Counted from the stretch's first letter, positions 1 through 10,790 are shown. The stretch is 64,000 nt of DNA from Lepidostoma basale (GCA_022606425.2 JAHDVF020000988.1:558001-622000), one strand, 5' to 3'. The notes: generated by a model from the sequence alone, not told the origin. Program-made: numbers and translations.

Positions 1-1128
1 AAGTGTTATACAGTAATTTATTACCTGTCAATCAAATAATGACTCGTCTGTGTTTCGGCTCTAGAAGTGGTCAAAGGATATGTGTATCTTGGTTATGCAA
101 TTATGCAGAAATAACTTAAATAAGTCAGCAAAAGAATTCCGTTGAGTTGGGCCGAAGAAGGATGAGCAGTGAGTGGATCGCCTTGGATCACCACGTTGTG
201 CAGATGCTCTCGGGCCACGGCAACTTCCGTGCCAGGCTCCATGATTTTGGTCTGGTGCCGGACCCGGAGTGTACGTGCGGCGGGGGGCCCCAGACGGCCT
301 TCCACATCCTCTGGGAGTGTAGTTCCCTGGTGAGCGCGCGGAATCGGATGATAGATGATGTAAAAGTGGCTGTCCGCCCGGTCTGGAACTCAGATCTGAC
401 GGAGAGTCAACATAACTTTGGGTGTTTGAAAGTGTTCGTGAGAGCGTGGATTAATGCATTTGCCGAGGCCGACACTTAGCCGGCCTCCACGTATAAAAGG
501 ATGCTGGGGCTGCTGCTCCTGGATAGAGGGGTTTCTATGGTTGTCTACCCCACCGGAATTCACCGGAAATTTTTGCTGTTTCTTGCCCTCTAAGGCTGCG
601 CTGTTTTCCAGCTGGGAGAGGGAGGTTGCCACTTTGTGACGGGTCTCGTTCCTCTCCCTCTTGGCCATAATAATAATTTGTGCAGTGGTTTTATTTATTT
701 ATTTAATATTATGAAATGCCTCCTAAACCTCGTCCTTTGTCCTACTTGCCAAAACTGTACTTCACGTTATTATTATTTTTTTCCCATCCCGCATTTGTCT
801 CCTCTGCCTCTCCTGTTCTTCCCGCTGTATATTCCTGTGGTGTATCATTATTTTAATCTTTTATATAATGTTCCTAAAATGTTCATGTATTATATATTAT
901 GCTTATTTGTTTATTCAATAAAGTACAGCGGAGCATAGAAGTGAGATTGAGTAGATTAGATGTGGTCTGGCACCCCCTTGTTGTTGCCGTATTTAAATGC
1001 AAGTCCCGTATGGACCTGGGACAAGCCCAGGGAGTGTACGAGCGAGGCTGATAAAGGGCGCCGCTACACCCTATAACAGCCTCGGGTGTGTGGCGGGAAC
1101 TTCTATGTTCCTTTAAAAAAAAAAAAAA
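1..1128 (+). mobile_element. R1/TRAS-like LINE, 3' end with poly-A
   Basis: The 3' part of a non-LTR retrotransposon. It has a short coding remnant (separate entry), then a long untranslated tract with an AATAAA signal near 918, a GC-rich terminal block (about 960-1105), and a 14-A run at 1115-1128 ending the element. The coding remnant is more GC-rich than its surroundings. A similar terminal block recurs at about 5035-5215, which supports a repeat family. The element either runs off the window start or is truncated there. Confidence 0.7.
120..479 (+). pseudogene. C-terminal fragment of an R1-clade reverse transcriptase polyprotein
   Basis: The frame is open from 120 to a stop at 477-479; a stop lies just upstream at 117-119, so the 5' part is lost. 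The translation holds VQMLSGHGNF, then a run ending in FGLVPDPECTCGGG, then a FHILWECSSL segment. This is the usual zinc-knuckle-like C-terminus of R1/TRAS and Jockey LINEs: a 'tGHg.f' motif, a Cys.Cys pair, then 'taeHilweC'. No catalytic reverse transcriptase or endonuclease residues are present. It is a dead fragment, not a host gene. Confidence 0.7.
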
Positions 1129-1228
1129 GTTGGGCCGCCTTAGGGAAATTGTGTCATATTTTCATAAGCCGTACTTTAGCCGATAATATTGAAAGACAGA
1201 ATTAGAAATGAATATGTTCGGCAACAAA

Positions 1229-1483
1229 CCTAAGACCGAAATGGCTCACAGGATAGATAGGTCGAAGTGTGGCGATGGGCTGGCCATATTTGTCGGAAAA
1301 CCGACAGTCAATGGAAAATATAGGTTCTGGAGTGGAGAGTACAAGATTTCATAGAGTTGGACGTCCTTCTGCCCACTGAACTGATTATTGTAAGGATTGT
1401 TGGACGTGGATGGATGGGAGAGGCTTTCGTTCAGCAGTGGACGACAGACGGCTGATAAGAAGATGAGGAAGAAGAAAATATAA
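1229..1483 (+). mobile_element. LINE-D 3' remnant
   Basis: With frame changes the + strand reads WRWAGHICRKTD, then VLEWR, then GEAFVQQWTTDG. This is the C-terminus of an RTE-type LINE. It ends in a purine-rich GAAGAAGAAAA-like tail at about 1462-1480, the typical end of this family. It lies just after the poly-A of the R1-like element. Confidence 0.6.
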
Positions 1484-1489
1484 CAAATG

Positions 1490-2100
1490 TAATCCATAAT
1501 TTTTTCGTAAAGATTTAACACATTCCAGATTAAAATAAGAACACTTAATTATTTTGGCAGCCTATCGTATCGCAAGTACTTGATAACATTTTATCAACTA
1601 TTTGCAATGTTTTAAAACATCGTGAATTTTCGGACGTAAACATATATGAGACTGTTCTCACGGGATAAGCGATGTATTGATTAATAGCTGCCCGTGAAAT
1701 ATAGCAGGAGAAAGATAATTTATTGCCTCAATATCTGGCAGGCAAGAACTTTCATTCTGAAACGTAACGTTCTTAATCAGTTTTCGAATTAAAGTTCTTA
1801 ATAATAACTTCATCTATCACGCGCCGCGTTCATTCTAATATTGGAAAGACTCCCACACATAATTCGTTTTTGGCATCTATTAATCAAATTTCTCGTATAA
1901 TAGTGTAATCAAACATCTCAGAAAGTAATTTAACATAAAAACTTGAAAAGATTTGTGTGTTCAAATGTCGCTCTATAAAACCTTAAATTATTATTAATAC
2001 TTTTTTTAACACTTGTTATAAACATTTAGGTAATTGTGGTTTTAAAACGATTGGACTAAAAACAATAATTGATCTAAAAATAAATATTGTATACAAAAAT
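1490..2100. other. AT-rich intergenic or intronic DNA
   Basis: No coding, RNA or clear repeat structure recognised. Confidence 0.5.
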
Positions 2101-2114
2101 AAATATACGATGCG

Positions 2115-2345
2115 GTACTAGTAGCAAACTCCGAAGATGATCTCTCCAGAAGCGCCTTTTGCTTCTTCCCCATCTCATTATGTCCTTATCACCACAGACA
2201 AAGCTTATTGTTTTATTTCTGATCCGATCTCTGATTGTTATGCCTGCGATGGAGCGTAGGGTTCGCATTTCTGCTACTCTAAGAATGTTATTAGTTCTAT
2301 TCGTATCGGCACTGACATCTATTCCATACGTCATGATGTTATTAT
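2115..2345 (-). mobile_element. LINE-C reverse transcriptase C-terminal remnant
   Basis: Reading the minus strand gives MTYGIDVSADTNRT, then VAEMRTLRSIAGITIRDRIR, then MRWGRSKRRFWRDHL. The order and wording match other copies here (15584-15990, 31122-31490, 41335-41625). The fragment keeps about 70 residues with no 3' tail; catalytic regions are absent. Confidence 0.65.
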
Positions 2346-2394
2346 TGTTACGTCATGATGTACACATAGCGTTATTATTTACTACGGCCCAAAA

Positions 2395-2514
2395 GTCTGG
2401 CACCCCCGAATAATTGAGATATTCACAAAATTCTGTACCTTCGTAGTGTTACCTGTGATCCACAATAAACGCCGACGACGTCCACCGTCTTTCAACTCTC
2501 ACCACCAACCCCCA
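2395..2514 (+). mobile_element. Possible LTR end of a Gypsy-type retrotransposon
   Basis: This stretch contains an AATAAA at about 2464 and ends in ...CCCCCA just before a tRNA-Trp-like primer site. That is the layout expected for the right end of a 5' LTR. I cannot fix its left end, and no gag or pol follows because the DNA passes into a 50-bp satellite. It is a low-confidence solo or truncated remnant. Confidence 0.4.
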
Positions 2515-2517
2515 AAG

Positions 2518-2532
2518 TGGTGACCCCGATGA
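2518..2532 (+). promoter_or_regulatory. Primer-binding-site-like sequence, tRNA-Trp type
   Basis: TGGTGACCCCGATGA is complementary to the 3' end of insect tRNA-Trp, including its CCA, except at one base (GAT for GAC). It sits three bases after the presumed LTR terminus. Primer choice is inferred from base pairing only. Confidence 0.45.
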
Positions 2533-2550
2533 CGGCCTGTCACCTTCACA

Positions 2551-2812
2551 GCTTTATCTTAGTAATCACTAGGTAAACACGTATTCAAAAATATAGAATA
2601 GCTTAATCTTAATAATTATTAGGTAAACACGTATTTAAAAATATAGAATAGCTTAATATTAGTAATCACTAGGTAAACACGTATTTAAAATTATAAAACA
2701 GCTTAATCTAAGTAATTACTAGGTAAACACGTATTTAAAAATATAGAAGAGCTTAATCTCAGTAATTACTAGGTAAACACGTATTTAAAAATATAGAATA
2801 GCTTAATCTTAA
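2551..2812 (+). repeat. 50-bp satellite, five units plus a partial sixth
   Basis: Units begin with GCTTAATCTT or close variants at 2551, 2601, 2651, 2701, 2751 and 2801, an exact 50-bp period. Each carries TAGGTAAACACGTATT. Units differ by only a few substitutions. The sixth unit is interrupted after TTAA by the MITE that follows. Confidence 0.9.
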
Positions 2813-3293
2813 GTGGGTGATAGACGGGCGAGCAAGTACGCGTACTTATGGCTCGACGACCTTTTTCGCTCGTGTGTCACCGTAAGTACGCGTACTTTAA
2901 AACCGCCGAGTAAGTTCGTCGGCGATCCAACCGGTTTGAAATCTTACTCGTAGCTCGTCTTGGCTCGTACGTGTGGCAGCACTGCGAGCCGCGAGCCGCC
3001 ATTTTGTACGATATAATTCCTAAATACGATATAATTATAATACGATATAATTATAATACGATATAATTATAATACGATATAAATACGATCCTAAATACGA
3101 TATAATTATAATACGATATAATAAATACGATATAATTATAATACGATATAATTCCTAAATAACACAAAGCTTCTTCAGTGGACGACATCGCGATACGGTA
3201 TGAGTAAGTTGGCGCGTGTATCGCCGACGTCGAGTCAAGTAAGTTCGCGATCTTAAAAACCGCAGACTTTAAGTTCGTACGTCTATCACCACC
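2813..3293. mobile_element. MITE with TTAA target duplication
   Basis: TTAA at 2809-2812 and 3294-3297 flank 481 bp. The ends are imperfect inverted repeats: GTGGGTGATAGACG on the left and GGTGGTGATAGACG read inward from the right. The TTAA target suggests a piggyBac- or Kolobok-type non-autonomous element. There is no coding capacity. Subterminal parts are GC-rich, with repeated TACGCGTACTT; the core is a minisatellite. The satellite on the left and the sequence on the right (AATAATCAC...) can be joined as one 50-bp unit, consistent with insertion into the satellite. Confidence 0.75.
3009..3160 (+). repeat. Minisatellite inside the MITE
   Basis: Degenerate 16-bp units of the type ACGATATAATTATAAT, mixed with shorter ACGATATAA and TCCTAAAT forms, are repeated about nine times. 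Confidence 0.85.
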
Positions 3294-3299
3294 TTAAAT

Positions 3300-4290
3300 A
3301 ATCACATTTAACCGTAGTAACGTTTACGTTTAGCCATAACAATTTTGCTCAAGAGGACAGATTAAAGTAAAATAAATCTGTTGAAACGTTTACTGTTAAG
3401 AATATAATATTACGTCGGGTGCAGTCAGAAAACATAGTTGCAATTTCTGCATTCAAAAGCTACTTTTCTAGTGTTTCTATTATGAACTGATGGAATATTG
3501 TAGGCGGAACAAGTTATTATATATACGAGCACATTACTTAAAGCTCTATCCTAACAGCAAGCACCGTCCAACCCCCATTCAGGGTGAGTAAAATACAGCC
3601 GCCGGAGTGCTTCCAGCAAGAACTTTACATATTAGTGGGTCAGAGAAACCAAATTAGTTGCGGAATGAACGAAATCCGATATCAGGGATACATTTATTCT
3701 GCATATAAAATATTATTGCTGGATATTGAATTTTATTGGTAGAAGTTCGTTGTGAATCATATAAATTATATCAACAACACTTAATACATACCTAATAAAT
3801 AATAAAATTAACAAAAATTACTGAAAATGTTACATAATCTAAAACTGACAATTTTTTTTTTTAATTTAGAAATTTAAAAGCCATAAAAAATAACGAAAAT
3901 ATAATAATCAACCAATACAATTTTAATTCAATTCCCATTTTCGAAATGTTCCCGTTACCCCTACCCTCTCCTTAATCTTATGTATACCCCCTCCACCTTT
4001 ATATTTAACTCCACCCTTTTTAGTACATAAGTGATCACTAAATTTGTACATCGATAATGGTTGTGTCACAACCGAAACCAGTCTGAAAAAATTGTAAAAA
4101 ATTGTAATAAAGTGTAAAATACGAAGCGTAGTTATTTTTATTCAAATATGTAACTGAAAAAAAAAATCGGTGAAGTGTTTTCAGTCAATTTTTAATCTTG
4201 TTATTTCGGCAACACACACAGTGCAATGCGGTTTTGTGAAAACATAATGTTTTTCAAATGATATTCTAATGTTCTGTGTATGATTGAGTG
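3300..4290. other. AT-rich DNA without recognisable gene
   Basis: Nothing is supported beyond homopolymer runs and short A/T-rich tracts. Confidence 0.5.
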
Positions 4291-4299
4291 TTAAATGCA

Positions 4300-4620
4300 A
4301 ATAGGAGTAAAAGAAGTGAATGCAGTGCGAATGAAAGTGTTATGAACAAAATAATAAAATAAATATTAAAATGCTTTGCACATGAAAAAAATACAAAATG
4401 GTGAAGAAAGTGTGTATTATGTAAACGACATAAATGGAACTTAAAATAGAGGAAGAGCAAGTAAAATTTGGTACGATCAAATCAATCAAATATTTAATAT
4501 CGGCCACATAGGAAGCTGGAAAAATCGACGTGCGTGCATGACTCGATGTATGAATGTAGAGGATATGAGAAAAATATGTTAAGACAGAACAATGTGGCAG
4601 TCCCTTATATCAGTCTAGTA
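4300..4620 (+). mobile_element. LINE-A 3' remnant
   Basis: Matches the family's coding end: GCAGTGCGAATGAAAGTGTTATGAACAAA upstream region, a decayed GRAxxxWYDQINQIFNIGHIGS-like frame, then RACMTRCMNVED, then a frame leading to the 'WQSL' end. Stops and small deletions break the frame, and the (TTAG)n tail is missing. Confidence 0.65.
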
Positions 4621-5034
4621 TTTTTGAATACGAAGCCCAGAAAAAAATATGCTTTTTATGTCAATTTCGAGCCCTAGTAATAATATTGCGGACATATACA
4701 GGGGAACACCTGTACCTTACCTGTATCTTCCAATACAAAAGTAGAGTATGTACTGTAATGAAGTATCTCTCTATATAAAATATCTACATTCATCCACTCT
4801 CCGGGTGATCCAATCGTATTTGATTGGTTTAGTGACGTCAACTGTTTTATTGGTCGTAAACCTGGTAGTAAAAATAAGGGTGTCCTAAGGAATTTAGAAA
4901 AATCTAGGATTCAGGTCGCGAGCTTTACTCGAGTGACATTTGGCTCGTTAAAATGATCTAGTGTTATATCTTTACTATCCCTTAATGTATCAACATTATG
5001 CAATTTAATTTGAGTATGTTTCTTAGTGGTATAC

Positions 5035-5215
5035 TCATATAAAAACATAGAGGAAAATAAGAGTAGATTAAATATGGCCTAGGTTTCTCTTGATATCTGA
5101 CATATATTTTTTCTAACGTAAGTCCTGCATGGACGAAGGACGGGCCTAGGGATTGAATGAGCGAAGCTGAATAACAGCTTCGGGTAAGCGCTGGGAATTC
5201 TCTCTGTCCTATACT
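5035..5215 (+). mobile_element. Second R1-like LINE 3' terminal block
   Basis: This block repeats the order seen at 950-1110: GAGTAGATTA, then a GCAAGTCC/GTAAGTCC segment with TGGAC.., GGGCCTAGGGA/AGCCCAGGGA, a GCGA(A/G)GCTGA segment, CAGC(T/C)TCGGGT, and a GGGAA(T/C)TTCT end. It is a short decayed copy without coding sequence or poly-A. Confidence 0.55.
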
Positions 5216-5536
5216 CATATAAAATTTATTTTTTATATGATTGCAACGTAGCATAGACCACATTCGTTTTCCTCAACTTATCCCTGTCTTATCCTTTCCA
5301 CATCCAGGTTGTTCTAGCTATTGGGGCAATGTCGTTAGTCCATCTTTAAGGTCCCGATACTTGAAAGGGAGTGTCGGGACCAAGTAAGTAAGTGTTTTAA
5401 GTCAATTTCTTTTCAATAAAAAGTAAAGGTGAAGAAACATATTTTAATCGGCATAAGGCAACGTAATTGCTTTTTAATTATATAGAAACTAAAAATAATT
5501 TTATTTAAATAATAATAATACTTTTCGAGCCTCCTA

Positions 5537-5943
5537 AAGGTCCATTTACACTGGACAGTCATCAGCCGATACCGACACGTCACGATAAAAATAGCCTTGA
5601 ATTTCACTGACTCGTTATCTCAAATGCTATAATAAAATCGGCTTCGGGGGTTGCCGAAGAAAGCACTTACCTACATAAAATTGACACTTGATAAAAATGA
5701 TCAATATTTTTCAGAATGTGTTTCCTACAGTATATAATTCTTTTTTATAGAATACCGTTTGTACTGTCATTTTAATTCGCCGTGAAGCAGGCGATTATCT
5801 CGGAATTTAAATATAATATGCACGTAGTCGACATTAATTAAAAGTAACAAGACACCATCAAAACAAACAAAACGATTATTTGCTCAACGCAAACGCGTGT
5901 CGTATCGATATCGGCTGATGACTGTCCAGTGTAAATGGACCTT
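5537..5943. mobile_element. MITE with 35-bp perfect inverted repeats
   Basis: The left end starts AAGGTCCATTTACACTGGAC and continues through GTCATCAGCCGATA. The right end is its exact reverse complement over 35 bases, finishing ...GGACCTT at 5943. The 407-bp element has an AT-rich interior without coding sequence. Target-site duplication is ambiguous (TA or TAA). The superfamily is not assigned. Confidence 0.8.
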
Positions 5944-6027
5944 AAAACTATTGGATTATACATATAAAATCGTTAAACTTCAACCCAATTTCATTTAGAA
6001 TTTAAGCTTAGCAAAAATTGATATAGG

Positions 6028-6053
6028 TGGCAGCGAGCTGCCGAAGCTGGTCA
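6028..6053 (+). other. Degenerate HHL motif, GCTGCCGAA type
   Basis: GGCAGCGAGCTGCCGAAGCTGGTC has the stem GGCAGC/GCTGCC followed by GAAG in place of GAAA. It is related to better copies at 11073 and 31573. Confidence 0.4.
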
Positions 6054-6059
6054 AAGAAA

Positions 6060-6780
6060 CAAACATAAGTGGACTTTAACTAAATATATCAAAGATAAAA
6101 AAAATAAAAAATAAAAATATTTTCCTTATTTACAATGAACTTCCGCGGTGAAATTTATTTTAAAGAGGCAAATATTGCCAAAATATTAATAAATATCCAA
6201 CAAATTGTGGAAGAGCTGTTTCACTTCGCTCAAAATAGTATAAACTATCAATTTAGTAATACCTGAGATGAAAGGAAAAGAAGAAGAATGAATTAAATTA
6301 ATCAACTTAATGCTTCAACAAGTTGTCATTATTTTACTTAAAAAAATATTTTTTTTATTGCGAGTATTATCAAAATATACAAACTATAAATATAAATATA
6401 CAAGGTATAATTCATCTAATAGGTAGGTACCAAACCACTAATACATCGGAACGCTATCATTGAAAAGTGTTCATTATTCGAATATTTAAATTTTAAAGGA
6501 AGAAATCTATTCAAAATTATCGTTTGAATTTGCAATAAATTCAATGTTTATTTCACAACCCTGATAGAATAGTTAATTGCCTTCAAGGGAGGGGCTCGCG
6601 GTACATCCCCAGCAAAGTCTCTTATTGCAACCGGAAGGCAATTATCAGATTACTAAGTGGTAAGGAAGCTAATTACAGTCGTTTAAGTTTTGATTTTTTA
6701 CTTTTAAATCCAAATAGCCGAGAAGCGTAGCACGAAAAAAATTAAACCGAGAATTTTACGATAATTAGTCATAATTATTT
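6060..6780. other. AT-rich DNA, nothing assigned
   Basis: No repeat with clear ends and no credible coding frame seen. Confidence 0.45.
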
Positions 6781-6834
6781 CTTAATGCTCTGTGTATTTT
6801 TTAAGAACACTATTTTTTTTTTTAGTAAATGTTT

Positions 6835-7385
6835 TGAATGGCATTCTCCACCAAAGCAAAGATGGAAGTGAATAATGGAGTTCTACTGCCAACCTCATGT
6901 TATTGATCATCATAGAAGTGAAGTTTGGAGCTAAAAAAATAAAGAAGGCTGAAATCAGGATAAATGCCGTAGAAATGAGATCATTAAAAAGAATTTGCGG
7001 AAAACGATATATATGATAGAATACTGAACGATGAAATAACAAGAAATGTAAAACAGATGATTGCATCTAAAGTAAAATTAAAATGGATCTCCGAGACAGT
7101 TTGGACATATGGAACGAATGGACGAGAGAAGAATGGTTAAAATGTTGTATACAAGAAGTGTGAGTGGAAAGTGAAGCCGTGGAATACCAAGGAAAGCATG
7201 GCATGACCAAATAAATCAAATACGAAAAGAAAGCCACATTCTAAGTCGGTAAAATCGACGAGCGTGCATGTTACGATGTATAAATGTAGATGAATCTCAA
7301 GAGGTATGTCAGGACATAGCAATATTGCGCTCAATCCTCTCTGCCTACCGCTATAGAGAAACGTGCATACAGGTTAGTTAGTTAG
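6835..7385 (+). mobile_element. LINE-A 3' copy with (TTAG)n tail
   Basis: Decayed frames read AKMEVNNGVLLPT, then NAVEMRSLKRICGK, then RRVRGIPRKAWHDQINQI and RACMLRCINVDES. The copy ends in GGTTAGTTAGTTAG at 7373-7386. Many substitutions and frameshifts make it old. About 180 codons of the reverse transcriptase C-terminus are represented. Confidence 0.75.
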
Positions 7386-7530
7386 TTTTGTTTTAAATAT
7401 ACATATTCGAATCGTGTCAATATTAATCGTGTACGTAAACATAATTTTTTTTTAAAAACGCAGTTTATTAAATTTTTATTTAATTCCAAATGCAGAATAT
7501 CGAAAACACAAATTTATTTAGTAACTCTAC

Positions 7531-7802
7531 ATATCGCACCGTGAGTGTACAACCGAAATAAGTGCAAATATACGAGTAAAGTTTGGAGATATGGGAGTTT
7601 AAAGACTTCATATTGCTTGGAAAAACTGTTTTTTTTTAAATAAACCAATTATTTTCGGTTTATAGGTATATTACTTTAAACTTAAAATCATTGGTTTATT
7701 AAAAAAAAACAGTTTTTCAAAGCCATATGAAGTCTTTAAACCCCCATATCTCCAAACTGTATATTTGCACTTATTTCGGTTTTACACTCACGGTGCGATA
7801 TA
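7531..7802. mobile_element. Palindromic foldback MITE
   Basis: The outer ends ATATCGCACCGTGAGTGTA and TACACTCACGGTGCGATAT are near-perfect inverted repeats. Similarity continues inward for about 115 bp per arm, through AAGTGCAAATATA, CATATCTCC and AAAACTGTTTTTTTT-like blocks. The central loop is AT-rich. There is no coding potential. Confidence 0.85.
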
Positions 7803-8057
7803 TTTATGTATTGTATTTTAACATTATCCCATTTATATTGTAATTCTTTCAATCTTCAAAGCATAGTGAAAGATATTAAATATAATGATTTTTTTTTTTC
7901 AGTATTTATGTGTATAATGTAATAATGGAATTATTTATTATAATTGAGTTGTGATATATTTTTGATAAACAAATCATTAATATCGTGAATTTCAAAATGA
8001 CAAATTTTTTATCGACTAACAGCACTGTTATTTTTACTTTTAAGATTATTTTCCTTG

Positions 8058-8092
8058 GCATAATTCGAAGGTTTTACACGTTCATCATCGGG
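8058..8092 (-). other. HHL motif, GATGATGAA..GTAAAACCTTCGAA type
   Basis: The minus strand reads CCCGATGATGAACGTGTAAAACCTTCGAATTATGCC: a CGATGA core (C-U lost), a short imperfect stem ending CCTTC, then GAATT in place of GAAAC. Same sequence family as 47848, 57238 and 62893. Confidence 0.4.
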
Positions 8093-8099
8093 AGAACGT

Positions 8100-8545
8100 T
8101 ATAAACTATCCAAAAAATAGGGTTTTAATTCTTGTGATTTATGTATTGAATTAAACATAAATTCAATCGTTTTTCGCTTCGTTTACTCAAACTGCTAGAT
8201 ATATTACATGCTGATGAAGAATGAACGTATTCCTAACTCATTTTTAGTTTTTTTGCTAGTGTAAGTGAATTTGGAAAGTAGCAATTTCAAGATCACGAGA
8301 AGTTCGCTGTCTAGGGGACAAGTTTTGTAATTCGATTGTTAGTTATTTAAGGCCACCCGTCGCCCGTGTGGAGTATTCGTATGCCTGCAAAATAAATTAC
8401 TCCTTTGTCAAATATATGTAAGTACAAACTTGAAAGTTAATAAATAAAAATATCTATGGTAACATAACCTTTTTACACGAAAATTGTTACGCTGTGGAAT
8501 TCGTGAAATCCAATATTTAAACTAAAATAATAATAAAATAAATAA
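8100..8545. other. AT-rich DNA, nothing assigned
   Basis: No supported feature. Confidence 0.4.
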
Positions 8546-8547
8546 GA

Positions 8548-8690
8548 TCGGTCATGTTAGATGTCGGAAGAATCGACTTCCGAGTATGACTCACTTTACG
8601 AATGAAAAGGTAGCCAAAGAGGTAGGTATGTCAGGAAAGAGTAGTGTGGCGGTCCATTCTTACTGCCCACGCTTCCTGGAAAACAGCGTG
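8548..8690 (+). mobile_element. LINE-A short 3' remnant
   Basis: Matches the family's last 45 codons: a GGTCATGTTAGA block (IGHVR), a decayed NRRxxMTxxTNE segment, then ATGTCAGGA and TGTGGCGGTCCATTCTTACTGCC. Divergent, and lacks the TTAG tail. Confidence 0.6.
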
Positions 8691-8724
8691 AAGGTTTGTT
8701 GTGTTTGTATTATTTTTCTACTTG

Positions 8725-8880
8725 TATAGAACAATGTTGTCTGCTCTCCAGAGGGTTGCTCCTCGTGTGAGGTGGATTTCTAGCAGTCCTTCCATATTTA
8801 AGGAGGTCTTCCAAAGGGTTAGGTCTAGTCTGGTCGTGTCCGTGGCCATAGCGGTCCTTCCTTCGTTCTCTACTCCATCT
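8725..8880 (-). mobile_element. LINE-C 3' remnant
   Basis: The minus strand carries GGAAGACCTCCTTAAATATGG, a form of the family's GRPPKRWKDSW coding end, followed by an RNPPHTRSNPLESRQ segment. The same block is recognisable at 13325-13560, 28795-28985 and 58290-58420. Confidence 0.5.
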
Positions 8881-8944
8881 TATAATATACTCAGCTTCAC
8901 ATTTTTTTTATTATCTGGGGTTCTTCACACAGTATATTAGTATT

Positions 8945-9605
8945 CTTGTCTGCTATCAGAGTAAGATAATTTTATATAAGTTTTGAGTCTCGATTTTTAC
9001 TCTGATGGGTTTTCAGTAAACTTGGTTTGGAAGAGGATTGTTCCAGGCTGAAGGACTGGCTACTAAGAAGTCTCTTGCCGAATTTTGTGCGAGGACAATG
9101 TTTCAGCACAGACAATCTCTTCATCGCAGAAGCCACTTACGCTGTAGAGTTATATAAATGTATTCAGTCACTCCCGGCTAGTGATGGAAATGTTTTTTTT
9201 AATTGTACGGCATAAGACAAAAATTTCCAAACTTCTAAAAAAGTGGCTAAGTTAAAAATCTTATTAAATACTCATATGAAGCACTCTATTTGTGGTAAGA
9301 GAAATCACAGAATAATAATTATAATTGAAGTCAACTATTTTTATCTGTACCCAAGTTTTATTAAGGAAATATTCCAATTAAGCTTGTGTTCAAGCAAAAC
9401 CAGTTATGTTTAATTATAATAACCATTATTTGGTTTAAATACGAAATGTATATATATTATATAATATATTTTTTATTTATTAAAAATTTGAAGTCTTCTT
9501 TAATTTTTTTTTGTTTGTTAGAATTTACTGCAATATAATTAAAAAATTATTACGCTAAAACACGTTTTAATCACATTTTAATGTGACTTCATTTTTAGTG
9601 ATATC
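8945..9605. other. AT-rich DNA, nothing assigned
   Basis: A 62-codon frame at 9027-9215 has no family resemblance or splice context and is treated as chance. Confidence 0.4.
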
Positions 9606-9609
9606 GAAG

Positions 9610-10150
9610 AAAATATATTTAAAAATCTAAATTACATATCAGACATGTTTCAGACAACCGGTCCTTGTTCAGTGATACGTATTATAAAGATACATATTAA
9701 AAATATTATAAAAGTGTTTACAATATGATCAGTTTTGACAGATGTTATAAAGATTTATTTTGGAACGTACCTATATGCTTTTGTTATAACAAATATTATG
9801 AATCAATTTAAATTTTAAAATAATAATTTAAAGTTCTAATTGGGGTTCAGGTTATTACTTACAACAAGGAAATAAATCAAATATTGGGCTTGACGTTAAA
9901 TTTATTTGATTAAACATACCTATATATATTATTATATTTTCTTTATTTTTAATTCCTTTTTTAATTTATTAAATTTCGAGGTTGCCCAAAGTTATATTTC
10001 TATTATTACCAAAAAATTTCAACGCCATTATCTTTATTAAATGAATGATTTTTTTCAATGAGGTGGTTAGCATATAAAAAAATAAACACAAAAAGAATGT
10101 TATAAAGATAAAAACAAAATGAAACATCTACAACACAAAGTATGGCAAAC
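9610..10150 (-). mobile_element. Penelope-like element 3' end (PLE copy 1)
   Basis: The minus strand begins with ANHLIEKNHSFNKDNGVEI, followed by a decayed LEILE/NQINL.SSP-like stretch. That wording is typical of the GIY-YIG endonuclease C-terminus of Penelope-like retroelements. About 330 bp of AT-rich 3' UTR follows, with AACCTGAACCCCAATTAGAAC and a GGAACGTACC-like segment, then an HHL motif at 9642-9672. The same order occurs at 21340, 51945 and 58015. Confidence 0.6.
9642..9672 (-). other. HHL motif beside PLE copy 1
   Basis: The minus strand reads CTGAACA, then a stem region AGGACCGGTTGTCT, then GAAACATGTC. The GGAC/GTCT stem and GAAAC box are kept; G8 of the hammerhead core is changed to C. 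Confidence 0.5.
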
Positions 10151-10199
10151 ATAGAAGAAATAATTACCTGGTCATTCCAGAATTTTCTAAATTGCCTTT

Positions 10200-10610
10200 G
10201 TGTACTATTTACTAACTGGCATGTTTACTGCTTGCGTGTTCGGGTTTGAACACGCAGGTCAAGTATTTGGCTTTTTGCTTCTAACAATAAAGGTTGTCTT
10301 GTTGGAATGAGATAGCCGTGAAGGGATCTGGTTACAGAATCTGGGATTAACTCCATTCTCGCTGACTATTCCAATTACGTTACGTAAGGTGGAAGGAAAA
10401 TAATAGACGAAGAAAAATCACGTTATTTGCTACGTTATAATTAAGCGTTGGTTCTTCTAAGCAAGTAATTTGGTGTCAATAGTTAATTAAAATATTACAT
10501 CATTTAATGATGAATTTTGAATTTTTCTTTCTTCAATTAACAGCTGCATTTACAAAAGTTTTTCAATGAAACGAGATTGGAATATGTTCGATTTAATTTT
10601 TTTTAAACCT
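10200..10610. other. Unassigned DNA with one short hairpin
   Basis: TGCTTGCGTGTTCGGGTTTGAACACGCAGG at about 10231-10258 can fold with a GCGTGTTC/GAACACGC stem. Nothing else is recognised. Confidence 0.4.
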
Positions 10611-10617
10611 TTTTTTC

Positions 10618-10790
10618 CTAACTAACTAACTAACCATCACGCCGTCTCCCGAAAGGGTAGGCAGAAAGAATGGACTGTCACATTTTAACCGATGCGGCAC
10701 TCCATCCTTCTCTTTTCGCCCCGCGGGAGACGCGGTGTGATGGGTTGCGAACCTCATCGCCACCAATAGGCATCTCCCGAATTTTTCCTT
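10618..10790 (-). mobile_element. A-tail element, 5'-truncated
   Basis: From right to left: GGGAGATGCCTATTGGTGG, GATGAGGTTCGCAACCCATC, ACACCGCGTCTCCCGCGGGG, an ATGGAGTGCCGCATCGGTTA segment, then the LINE-A-type end CTACCCTTTCGGGAGACGG and GTGATGGTTAGTTAGTTAG. Only the terminal 170 bp are present; the full form is at 55392-55817. Confidence 0.75.

Noticed and set aside
2551..2812. CRISPR-like array
   Set aside because: Units are contiguous 50-bp repeats without unique spacers, in eukaryotic DNA.
2801..3300. CpG-rich promoter around 2820-3000
   Set aside because: The GC-rich stretches are the mirrored subterminal parts of the TTAA MITE.
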